From Smithella sp. (GTDB taxonomy: Bacteria > Desulfobacterota > Syntrophia > Syntrophales > Smithellaceae): DNA of 64,000 nt. This document shows positions 8,616-15,250 of the stretch, in pieces (position 1 is the stretch's first letter; each line of letters opens with the position of its first letter). Where the stretch lies: NCBI GenBank assembly GCA_007244375.1, contig SCVW01000047.1, positions 1-64,000 of the forward strand, in the 5' to 3' direction. The position numbers and the translations under genes are program-made. The notes under the pieces were generated by a model. That model was not told the DNA's origin. It did not search any database and saw nothing but the letters and a program-made list of their open reading frames with translations.

Positions 8616-9413
8616 TTATAAATGAGTGCCCAGTAATAAACCACCGTCAATCAGAATTTCAGATCCTGTTACATAACTGGAGGCATCCGATGCCAGATAA
8701 AGCGCGGCACCGGCAATTTCATCGGGATTGCCGATACGTCCGGAAGGCAGCGCTTTTTCCACTGCTTCTTTTACTTTTTGAGCCTCTTCCGGAGGCAATT
8801 GTCCCCAGTGCGAATTCATCATTTTAGTACTTATTGGACCGGGAGAAATCGTATTTACCTGAATGTTATAACGAATAAGTTCGCTGGCAAACGCTTTTGT
8901 CAGCATTATTATGCCGGCTTTGGAAATAGAATAAATACTCAGACCAGGCTCCGGATTATGGCCATCGATTGAAGCGATGTTGATTATTTTTCCGCCACCT
9001 TGCTTGACCATAATATTGGCAGCGGCCTGACTGACGAAGTAAGCGCCTTTCAAATTAATGTCCATGAGTTTATCCCAAAGGCGGTCGTCACATTCAAGGA
9101 CAGTACCCATCGCGGGGCTTGCTCCGGCATTATTGACCAGAATATCAATCCGGCCGAACTTTTTCATTACGGTGTCGATCATTCTTTTTATTTCATCTGC
9201 TTTACCCAGATGGGCCGGCAGTGGAAACGCTTCGCCGCCGAAAGCTTTAATTTCTTCTGCCGTGGCTTCCAGATCCTGAGCTTTGCGGCTGGTAATGACG
9301 ACTTTCGCGCCGGCTTTGGCGAAAGCAAATGCAATAGCCTGACCAATGCCGCGGCCTCCGCCGGTGATGACCGCTACTTTTCCTTTTAGCGAAAATTGGG
9401 ATACATCGAACAT
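8616..9413 (-). CDS. SDR-family NAD(P)-dependent oxidoreductase
   Basis: A 265-residue classical short-chain dehydrogenase. The cofactor loop TGGGRGIG is at 17-24, NNAG at 94-97, and the catalytic triad is S148, Y161, K165 (YSISK). The C terminus GSEILIDGG is typical of 3-oxoacyl/3-hydroxyacyl or glucose-dehydrogenase-like SDRs. T41-S42-R43 after the second strand favours NADPH. The start follows CAGGAG at 8 bp. The neighbourhood suggests a 3-hydroxyacyl-CoA or related alcohol substrate, which is inference. Confidence 0.9.
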   Translation of the reverse strand: MFDVSQFSLKGKVAVITGGGRGIGQAIAFAFAKAGAKVVITSRKAQDLEATAEEIKAFGGEAFPLPAHLGKADEIKRMIDTVMKKFGRIDILVNNAGASPAMGTVLECDDRLWDKLMDINLKGAYFVSQAAANIMVKQGGGKIINIASIDGHNPEPGLSIYSISKAGIIMLTKAFASELIRYNIQVNTISPGPISTKMMNSHWGQLPPEEAQKVKEAVEKALPSGRIGNPDEIAGAALYLASDASSYVTGSEILIDGGLLLGTHL

Positions 9414-9456
9414 TTTGATTCTCCTGGAATATTTGAATTCTGAATTATATACATTG

Positions 9457-9557
9457 TGTCATTCCGAAATCCCGATTGATCGGGATGAGGAATCTTGTAT
9501 TTCTCTTGTGCGAGAATCTTAACAGGATTTCTCGTTGCTTCTCAACTCGAAATGACA
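9457..9557. repeat. Dispersed palindromic repeat, copy B
   Basis: Opens TGTCATTCCGAAATCCCGAT, continues GGGATGAGGAATCTTGTA, and closes with GATTTCTCGTTGC and TCGAAATGACA. An inverted repeat of about 100 bp lying between the SDR and dehydratase genes; it may cause partial termination or stabilise mRNA ends. Confidence 0.8.
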
Positions 9558-9678
9558 ATTAAAGCAAATTTTCAAATGTATTGTTAATCTTCCTGCTTCA
9601 CAAATAAGCTGAAATCCGGTTTCATGTTAATATCTAACATTTATTTTTGCCAGTAAAATTATTCCATTTTAGCAGGGA

Positions 9679-11187
9679 TTATCTTTTCCCATCCCTTATT
9701 TTTTTTGCCAAAACTTCACTGTCTCCGCCGCTCATCCCGGCCAGGAATTTCACCAGTTTTTTACGGGATTCGATGTCATACTGAGTGGTGATGGCTATCT
9801 GTTCCATAACCGGCGATCCTCCGCCGTGGTAATTGCCGACATTGGCGATACCGCCTGTTGCCGAACAAAGTCCGTCTCCCAGAAATCTCCAGAAATTGGC
9901 CTGATCTTCCACCGGCATTTTCTGATTGCGTTTGGTGTACTTGAGAAGAAGTTCTCCCGTTTCGGGATTCTTAAAATCTTTCTCATGCGGGAAAGTAGCG
10001 ACGACACCACCGGCCAGATCGCAGATAATTTCCGCTTCGCGATATACCGCCTCGCCCGAAAGACAACGGCCGACATTGCAGTAAATCGAGTGCGGAATGT
10101 AGGAACCGGGACCGAAAGGAACAGAACCAAGACCCGGAACATATAATTCCGGCTTGCCCAGATCGGATGCCGTGTAGCCTGCGGCATAACCCAGTTCGAT
10201 GGTCATGATTATTTCAGCCAGTTTTTCCCGTACATGAGACTCTTTATGGATATTATTAACCTCAGCGGCAAGGGCTGCCGCTCCCAGGATAACATCGCCT
10301 ATTGCCGGTTTGCATCCCGAATAAGAATGCCTGTGGAATAAGGCGAAGAGAAGCGCGCACGCTCCGCCCATCAGATTTTCGCCGGCAAGAAAAACTCTCT
10401 CCCAGGGAACAAAACAATTTTCAAAAATCAGATAAGAATCCGTATAACCCGGGACAAATCCGCGTTTGTAAAATTCACGCGGCCGGTAGTTGTGAATAGT
10501 AACAACCTGTTTCATCCCGTCCCAGTCGCCCGGCACGGCAAAAGCCACCGCGTAGTCCTTATCATCAGAGCGCAATGCCCGTGTAGGCACTACCAGAACC
10601 TCGTCGGCGACGGAAGCCTCCGAGATATGCAACTTACAGCCTTCAACGATAATGCCGTCCTTGCGCCGTTCTTTAATCCGCACATATGCCGATGGGTCAG
10701 GCTGCTCAGAGGGACGCAGCATCCGGTCGCCCTTGGTGTCGGTCTGGGCGCAGCAGCCGACAAGATCTTCCGTCTGAAAGCGGACAAGCCACTTCTTGAA
10801 ATTTTCATGATACTGCGTAGCGCCGTTATTTAATTTATCCGCTTCATAGGAGACGTTGTAAATGGCATTGGTCGCATCTATGCCCATGCAGCGCTGGATG
10901 CAGCCGCCGACTTTCTGACACAACATTCTGGTCATGTCCTGTTTGTTATGCAGATCCTGTTTGTTTTGATGAATGTGAGTGAAACGGTTAATCCGTTCGC
11001 CCGTGAGATGAGAAATTGCCGTGCAAAGTTCCTGATTTTCCGGTTTGGCCGCTTCATCATAGGTGACGCCAATGGTATTGAGACAATCCATCTGTAACTC
11101 ATCCGTCCGGTCGATTAATTGGCCGTCATAATAAATGTTACGATTCATTTTTTTCAAACCATTGATGTAATCGTCTTTTGTTCTCAT
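9679..11187 (-). CDS. 4-hydroxybutyryl-CoA dehydratase / HpaB-family FAD-[4Fe-4S] enzyme, paralogue 1
   Basis: A 502-residue member of the AbfD/HpaB flavoprotein family. The cluster ligands that separate the radical dehydratase from the oxygen-using monooxygenases are present: C96 and C100 (GCIQRC), H285 and C292 in FHRHSYSGCK, with Y289 and K293 in the positions of Y296 and K300 of the Clostridium aminobutyricum enzyme (C99, C103, H292, C299). Family chemistry is ketyl-radical dehydration of 4-hydroxybutyryl-CoA to crotonyl-CoA and vinylacetyl-CoA isomerisation; the real substrate may differ. SD GAAGGAG precedes the start. It lies 28 bp after a TetR gene, so the pair is probably one self-regulated operon. 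Confidence 0.85.
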   Translation of the reverse strand: MRTKDDYINGLKKMNRNIYYDGQLIDRTDELQMDCLNTIGVTYDEAAKPENQELCTAISHLTGERINRFTHIHQNKQDLHNKQDMTRMLCQKVGGCIQRCMGIDATNAIYNVSYEADKLNNGATQYHENFKKWLVRFQTEDLVGCCAQTDTKGDRMLRPSEQPDPSAYVRIKERRKDGIIVEGCKLHISEASVADEVLVVPTRALRSDDKDYAVAFAVPGDWDGMKQVVTIHNYRPREFYKRGFVPGYTDSYLIFENCFVPWERVFLAGENLMGGACALLFALFHRHSYSGCKPAIGDVILGAAALAAEVNNIHKESHVREKLAEIIMTIELGYAAGYTASDLGKPELYVPGLGSVPFGPGSYIPHSIYCNVGRCLSGEAVYREAEIICDLAGGVVATFPHEKDFKNPETGELLLKYTKRNQKMPVEDQANFWRFLGDGLCSATGGIANVGNYHGGGSPVMEQIAITTQYDIESRKKLVKFLAGMSGGDSEVLAKKIRDGKR

Positions 11188-11215
11188 GATGATGCTCCTT
11201 CTTTTCTAAAAAAAC

Positions 11216-11926
11216 TCATTTGTTCTTGTCTTTAGAGGAATTTCCTCCTTCTTTCTTTTGAATAAGGTTTCCCAGTGCTTTGATATCCTCCATTTTCAGA
11301 TACAAAGTCGTGCCGGGAAATTCCTTTTTTGCTCTGATACCGTCAAAAACAATTTCGATAAAAGGATCGAGCAGATCGGTAATGCTCGTTTTTCCTTTGG
11401 GCCGGCCCTGCATGTGCCAGTGAATAAATAAATGTTCTATGGTACCCATCAGCATGGAGCGGATAAGATAAGGATTGGCGTCTTTTTTGAAAGTACCGTC
11501 TGTGATTCCTTCTTTAATACAATCTAAAAGAGCGTGAGACGAACGGCGTATCGCGGCATGGGCGGGTGTTTGTCGGAATCGTTTGTTGGACATGAGCTGA
11601 AGCAAAACTAAAGCGGAGTAATCCGGATTGGATTGGTAGAGCTCAATGTAAAAAAGCATGATCGCTCTTATCTTACCTTCGACTCCCTTGATATAGGGAA
11701 TGACTTTTGCCGATGCTTCGAAAGTATCGTTGGATATTTTCTCGGGAATGGCAAAAAGAAGATCTTCTTTTGTGCCGAAATATTCATAAATGGTTGCGTC
11801 CGAAACCCCGGCTTCTTTGCTTATTTCCGTGATCGTCGCGTTCTGGAATCCTTTTTCAGCAAATATGCGCAGGGCGGCATCCATGATACGGTCTTTTCTG
11901 GTCTTCGGTCTGCTTTTCTCGGTCAT
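11216..11926 (-). CDS. TetR/AcrR-family regulator of the dehydratase operon
   Basis: A 236-residue repressor with an N-terminal TetR helix-turn-helix (ILRIFAEKGFQNATITEIS, then AGVSDATIYEYFGTKEDLL; residues 18-61) and an all-helical ligand domain. Similar regulators (FadR/PsrA-like) sense acyl-CoAs; that is inference here. GGGAGG precedes the ATG. The gene is upstream of and co-directional with the dehydratase paralogue, and its own promoter carries a palindrome, consistent with autorepression that also controls the dehydratase. Confidence 0.88.
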   Translation of the reverse strand: MTEKSRPKTRKDRIMDAALRIFAEKGFQNATITEISKEAGVSDATIYEYFGTKEDLLFAIPEKISNDTFEASAKVIPYIKGVEGKIRAIMLFYIELYQSNPDYSALVLLQLMSNKRFRQTPAHAAIRRSSHALLDCIKEGITDGTFKKDANPYLIRSMLMGTIEHLFIHWHMQGRPKGKTSITDLLDPFIEIVFDGIRAKKEFPGTTLYLKMEDIKALGNLIQKKEGGNSSKDKNK

Positions 11927-11952
11927 GATTAAATCCTCCCATAAAGATAATT

Positions 11953-12005
11953 TAGACTACCTCTTCATAGTCACACTGTCAAGAATTATTTTATTTCATA
12001 GTCTA
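11953..12005 (-). promoter_or_regulatory. Promoter and TetR operator for tetR-dehydratase operon
   Basis: On the minus strand: -35 TTGACA (11982-11977), 17-bp spacer, -10 TAGTCT (11959-11954). An inverted repeat GACTA-N8-TAGTC (11955-11972) covers the -10 and part of the spacer, and a third related half-site TAGTCTAA lies upstream of the -35 (11999-12006). The arrangement fits a TetR dimer blocking RNA polymerase. Confidence 0.65.
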
Positions 12006-12202
12006 ACTAGGAAATAAAATAAAATTACAAAGTAATACACGGTATAAATATTGATAATGAAAGCAAGTATTAAAAAAATAAAACAACATTGATTGATTTT
12101 GCTAATGGAGTATTTGTTTTAAAAAAAATTAATTGTGTTATTATGGTAAGCAACTCAATGGAGAAAACGAAGTTTGGATATTAATATCGCGGAGGGAAGA
12201 TA

Positions 12203-12730
12203 ATGCAAAAGATTTATTCCTTTATTTCTTTATCGTTTATACTTCTTTTTTTACTTTTAAATCCGGTTTATGTTTATCCGGAGTCGATGAAACCGCAACA
12301 GGGTACGCAACCACTTGTTTTCATATCCGCAAAACCGGATAGTACAGTGTGGGAGTATTATTGGAAAAATCTTTACTACAATAAAAAAAACATTACCAAA
12401 TCATCCAATATTGTATCGGTCTGGAGCTATCAAATAGTATCCGATGCCGGTAAAAAAGAAATGATTGATGATGTAAAAGAATTTTATAACCAGGCGGCAT
12501 CCCTGAAATACCAAAACTATGACCACAATTTATATCTGGATGAAATCGATTGTAAAAAGAAACTGACAAGACTTAAGGAAATTAAACATTGTGATGATAG
12601 GGGGAATGTATTGAATAGTCATAAATTCAGCAACGATAAAGAGTGGAAAAGTATTCCACGCGAAACCATACTGGAAGTACTATACAATAAAGTCTGTGTA
12701 AAACCGGATAAACCATTAAAGAAAAAATAA
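12203..12730 (+). CDS. Secreted protein resembling surface-adhesin protein E
   Basis: A 175-residue exported protein: N-terminal signal peptide of about 26 residues (KIYSFISLSFILLFLLL core, cleavage near YPES). The mature part has a WEYYWKNLYYN start, an IVSVWSYQI strand, YLDEIDCKKK and a final YNKVC; the two cysteines could form a disulfide. The pattern of W, YYxxxSI, VW, YxLxLxEIDC and WxxIP resembles the surface-adhesin protein E domain found in many Desulfobacterota lipoprotein-like proteins. The match is by eye only. SD GGAGGG precedes the ATG. Confidence 0.55.
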   Translation: MQKIYSFISLSFILLFLLLNPVYVYPESMKPQQGTQPLVFISAKPDSTVWEYYWKNLYYNKKNITKSSNIVSVWSYQIVSDAGKKEMIDDVKEFYNQAASLKYQNYDHNLYLDEIDCKKKLTRLKEIKHCDDRGNVLNSHKFSNDKEWKSIPRETILEVLYNKVCVKPDKPLKKK

Positions 12731-12799
12731 ATTATATTTTCATTCCTGTGCATGTTGCTTTGATCAATGCAAAAGAAATTAGTCGGTATTTAATTTATT

Positions 12800-13114
12800 C
12801 TACTTATTGTCCGTTTTAAAAGACTTTATTTTTCCGGTTACTATATCGGCCAGTATTTCTTCCGGCGCGCTGTCCTGATCAACGGAATTGCCGGCAACGA
12901 TAATCCATTTTCGGGCAAGATTCTTAAAATCCGGTTTATCAGCACATGCGGTCAGGCAGCCGCAAATCAAAATTCCTATATCCCAAGTATTAAAGGATTC
13001 ATCTTTTGATAAACTGTATTCCGGCGAAAGCAGTTTTTCAATTTCCTGTGCCAGTTTTGTTCTATCAATAACAGGATTGCAGCCACCGCAGTATTTAAGG
13101 CCGAGCAATTTCAA
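12800..13114 (-). CDS. Small cysteine-rich CGGC protein of unknown function
   Basis: A 104-residue protein that I cannot name. It carries CGGCNPVIDR at residues 9-18 and ICGCLTACADKP at 50-61, five cysteines arranged CxxC and CxCxxxC, which would suit an Fe-S cluster or zinc. Similar CGGCNP-x-x-DR proteins occur in anaerobic Desulfobacterota and Firmicutes, as far as I recall, without assigned function. The start is a TTG only 2 bp after the higA stop codon, with no ATG available, so it depends on coupling to higA translation. Confidence 0.6.
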   Translation of the reverse strand: MKLLGLKYCGGCNPVIDRTKLAQEIEKLLSPEYSLSKDESFNTWDIGILICGCLTACADKPDFKNLARKWIIVAGNSVDQDSAPEEILADIVTGKIKSFKTDNK

Positions 13115-13116
13115 TT

Positions 13117-13443
13117 CTACGCCACAGCTGCATGTTTGCGGTTGCTACCAGTTAATTCATTATAAGAATGAATTTTTTTCAATTCGGTCTTAAGACTATT
13201 TGTTTCCTCTTCTAAATCATAATCATTTTGCAAACCAAGCCAGAATTGCGGGCTATTTCCGAAATATTTAGCGAGTCTTAAAGCAGTGTCGGCGGTAATT
13301 CTTCTTTTGCCCTTAATAATTTCCGAAACTCTTGTTTGGGGAATCTTAATTTCCCTGGACAAGCGATAAGCGGTTATATTTAACGGCATTAGAAACTCTT
13401 TATCAAGAATTTCACCGGGATGTATGTTGGGCAGTCTTTTCAT
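13117..13443 (-). CDS. higA: HigA-family antitoxin (XRE HTH), locus 1
   Basis: A 108-residue antitoxin and autorepressor. IHPGEILDKEFLMPLN at the N terminus and the helix-turn-helix (AYRLSREIKIPQTRVSEII, residues 24-42) are diagnostic of HigA/VapI. The start is the ATG at 13443 with AAAGGAG 7 bp upstream; a longer open frame reaches 13467 but overlaps higB. It neutralises the HigB toxin encoded 10 bp upstream in the same transcript. Confidence 0.92.
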   Translation of the reverse strand: MKRLPNIHPGEILDKEFLMPLNITAYRLSREIKIPQTRVSEIIKGKRRITADTALRLAKYFGNSPQFWLGLQNDYDLEEETNSLKTELKKIHSYNELTGSNRKHAAVA

Positions 13444-13453
13444 AAAATCTCCT

Positions 13454-13735
13454 TTAATGATAATCAATTATTTCAACATTATGCGCATTTCCATTTATCC
13501 ATTCAAAACAAATACGCCATTGATCATTTATTCTTATGCTGTATTGACCTTTTCTTTTTCCTTTCAAAGGTTCAAGATGATTCGATGGAGGTATTTTTAA
13601 ATCATTCAGCGAAAATGAATTATTTAACATTCTAAGCTTACGGCGTGCTGTCTCCTGTATCTGAGACGGATACTTTTTTGATATTTCTCCATTCCATATC
13701 AGATGCGTTTCTTTTGATTTGAAGGATAAAATCAT
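13454..13735 (-). CDS. higB: HigB/RelE-family mRNA interferase toxin, locus 1
   Basis: A 93-residue RelE-fold ribosome-dependent endoribonuclease. The C-terminal signature LEPLKGKRKGQYSIRIN, WRICFEW and VEIIDYH is intact, so the toxin is expected to be active. The toxin-first gene order is typical of higBA. A readable promoter with an operator palindrome lies directly upstream. Confidence 0.93.
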   Translation of the reverse strand: MILSFKSKETHLIWNGEISKKYPSQIQETARRKLRMLNNSFSLNDLKIPPSNHLEPLKGKRKGQYSIRINDQWRICFEWINGNAHNVEIIDYH

Positions 13736-13741
13736 GTTAAT

Positions 13742-13770
13742 ATAGTATCGCTACTCGATAGTAATGTCAA
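13742..13770 (-). promoter_or_regulatory. higBA locus 1 promoter with operator
   Basis: Minus strand TTGACA (13770-13765), 17-bp spacer, TACTAT (13747-13742). A palindrome TATCG-N5-CGATA (13746-13760) lies in the spacer and touches the -10, the expected place for HigA autorepression. The ATG of higB is 7 bp downstream of the -10, implying a nearly leaderless transcript. Confidence 0.7.
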
Positions 13771-13910
13771 GCGGTATTATTTGATTATGGTCAAGTATTA
13801 AGCCCTAAAGAAAGAAATAGGGTCGGGTCTTGAAATATCAGTTTCCGGACGATACGAAATAATAATGATTACTGGATACCGGAGAAACCAAGTTGGGTTG
13901 ATGAAATTAT

Positions 13911-14090
13911 TTAGTTGTCAAGTCCGGCTACATTCATCATTCCCAATTCTTCTCGACACTCAGGACAATAATCGGCAGGATTAACTTCTGCGGTATGTTC
14001 TACAAATATCTTTCCCAATTCTACCATAGGATTGGAATTGTAATCTTCTTGCTCATCAAATTCACGAAAACAATTTTTGCAAATTTTCAT
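13911..14090 (-). CDS. 59-residue double-CxxC zinc-ribbon-like protein
   Basis: A short open frame encoding a protein with MKICKNCFREF at the N terminus and YCPECREELGMMN near the C terminus: two CxxC knuckles 35 residues apart, typical of a zinc ribbon. The central ELGKIFVEH helix and the LGMMNVAGLDN tail look like a conserved small family that I recall from Desulfobacterota but cannot name. The SD is weak. It lies between the first higBA locus and the duplicated dehydratase 3' end. Confidence 0.65.
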   Translation of the reverse strand: MKICKNCFREFDEQEDYNSNPMVELGKIFVEHTAEVNPADYCPECREELGMMNVAGLDN

Positions 14091-14118
14091 TGGAATTTAA
14101 GGAACATAACACTTAATT

Positions 14119-14357
14119 CTAGTCTTTTATCCCCACAATTTCTTTGGCCAGTTTCTTTTTGTATTCCAGGTTTCCCTGACGGGAGATCATAATCCGCTGG
14201 GCCTGCGGTGAACCGGCACCATGCATGGATTCCATGCGGTAGCCGACGGCGGCTGTGCCCAGGGTAATATTTTCTATCAACCTCAAAACGCGGCAGCGGT
14301 GTTCGGTAGGCACGGTAGCGATTCCCTTAAAATATTTTTCGACTATTTTGCCGATTT
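14119..14357 (-). pseudogene. Duplicated 3' fragment of dehydratase paralogue 2
   Basis: About 79 codons almost identical to the last codons of the gene at 15251-16702 (shared motifs EHRCRVLRLIENIT, MHGAGSPQAQRI, LEYKKKLAKEI, GIKD-stop). Differences are mostly third-position, with T to M and A to V changes. Homology stops sharply at 14357, opposite 15489 in the intact gene. There is no N-terminal part, so it is a non-functional remnant of a duplication or of a second, deleted paralogue. Confidence 0.9.
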
Positions 14358-14519
14358 ACTCCAATTACTAAGAGTTTTTGAAAATTGGATGAAGGATAGT
14401 CTTAGCGTACCCTATAAAAAATTGCCCTTAGAGTCAGAAGTTATAAATAAAATAAAACCATAAACGTGATGACGATAGTGATAACTGTTTTTATAGCAAT
14501 TTACCTTTTATTTATATCT

Positions 14520-14831
14520 TTATGCGCTTACATGTGCAATTTTCAATATGGTTCTAATTGCCCGCCAATCAGTCGTCTCGTTTGCCGTATGCCAGAGATC
14601 GTAATTTCTCTGAAGGTTCAGCCATAATTCAGGAGTAGTATCAAGCGCTCTGGACAACCGCAACGCAACATCCGTTGTTACAGCACCTCGTTCATTCAAT
14701 ATTTTAGATACCGTTTTTCTCGACAGTCTTAACTCTTTCGCAAGATCTGTAATTTTAATTCCTGAAGGTTCCAAGTAATGAAGCTTCAGAATCAATCCCG
14801 GATGAGATGGCGGTCTTTTTCGTGTTCTCAT
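14520..14831 (-). CDS. higA: HigA-family antitoxin (XRE HTH), locus 2
   Basis: A 103-residue antitoxin. PPSHPGLILKLHYLEPSG and the HTH (ITDLAKELRLSRKTVSKIL, residues 27-45) mark the HigA/VapI family. The start is the ATG at 14831, with GAGGA 7 bp upstream; an in-frame TTG two codons earlier is less likely. The protein is only moderately similar to the HigA at 13117, so the loci are separate acquisitions. Its partner toxin upstream is frameshifted, leaving the antitoxin apparently intact. Confidence 0.9.
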   Translation of the reverse strand: MRTRKRPPSHPGLILKLHYLEPSGIKITDLAKELRLSRKTVSKILNERGAVTTDVALRLSRALDTTPELWLNLQRNYDLWHTANETTDWRAIRTILKIAHVSA

Positions 14832-14843
14832 AAACAATCCTCT

Positions 14844-15121
14844 TTAATGATAATCTTCGATGTTTATATTTAGTGCGTCTCCATCCTTAAATTCAAATGT
14901 CAATCGCCAGTTGGCGGAGACCTTTATTGCCCAGCGCCTCTTCTTTTTAGGAAGTAGCAAATGAAGGCCGGAACCGGGGTAGTTCATATCCTTGATTTCA
15001 TTTGAAGCATCAAGCCTATCCAATATCGCTCCTAATTTTGAAGCATGCTTGGCCTGTATACCTTTAATGGTTCCATCGTAAAAAAATCTTCCAGACCTTT
15101 ATGGATAAAAGATTTTATCAT
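14844..15121 (-). pseudogene. higB: HigB/RelE toxin, locus 2, single-base frameshift in a T run
   Basis: From the ATG at 15121 the frame reads MIKSFIHKGLEDFF and then shifts in a run of seven T (15086-15080). With one more T it continues as YDGTIKGIQAKHASKLGA through LHLLLPKKKRRWAIKVS, WRLTFEFKDG and NIEDYH-stop, a full-length HigB of about 92 residues. All family landmarks survive in the shifted frame, so the lesion is very recent, a slippage or phase-variable site, or a sequencing error. The stop lies 12 bp before the higA start. Confidence 0.85.
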
Positions 15122-15128
15122 TGGCTAT

Positions 15129-15157
15129 ACTGTAACCGATAAGGTTACGCTTGTCAA
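15129..15157 (-). promoter_or_regulatory. higBA locus 2 promoter with perfect operator palindrome
   Basis: Minus strand TTGACA (15157-15152), 17-bp spacer, TACAGT (15134-15129). A perfect palindrome GTAACC-GATAA-GGTTAC (15132-15148) occupies the spacer and overlaps the -10, analogous in position but different in sequence to the one at locus 1. Confidence 0.75.
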
Positions 15158-15250
15158 GGGAAATATCATGGACGAATTCCCTCCGATGTTTCTATTATTA
15201 TCATTTATCAATCATCCTTGACTTTTGAATTCTGAGGACAAAACACTGAT

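Noticed and set aside
14221-14463. Plus-strand frame across the dehydratase fragment and the following bases
   Set aside because: Its first half is antisense to a clear protein-coding remnant; only the last 35 codons are of unknown origin and no start or SD supports them.
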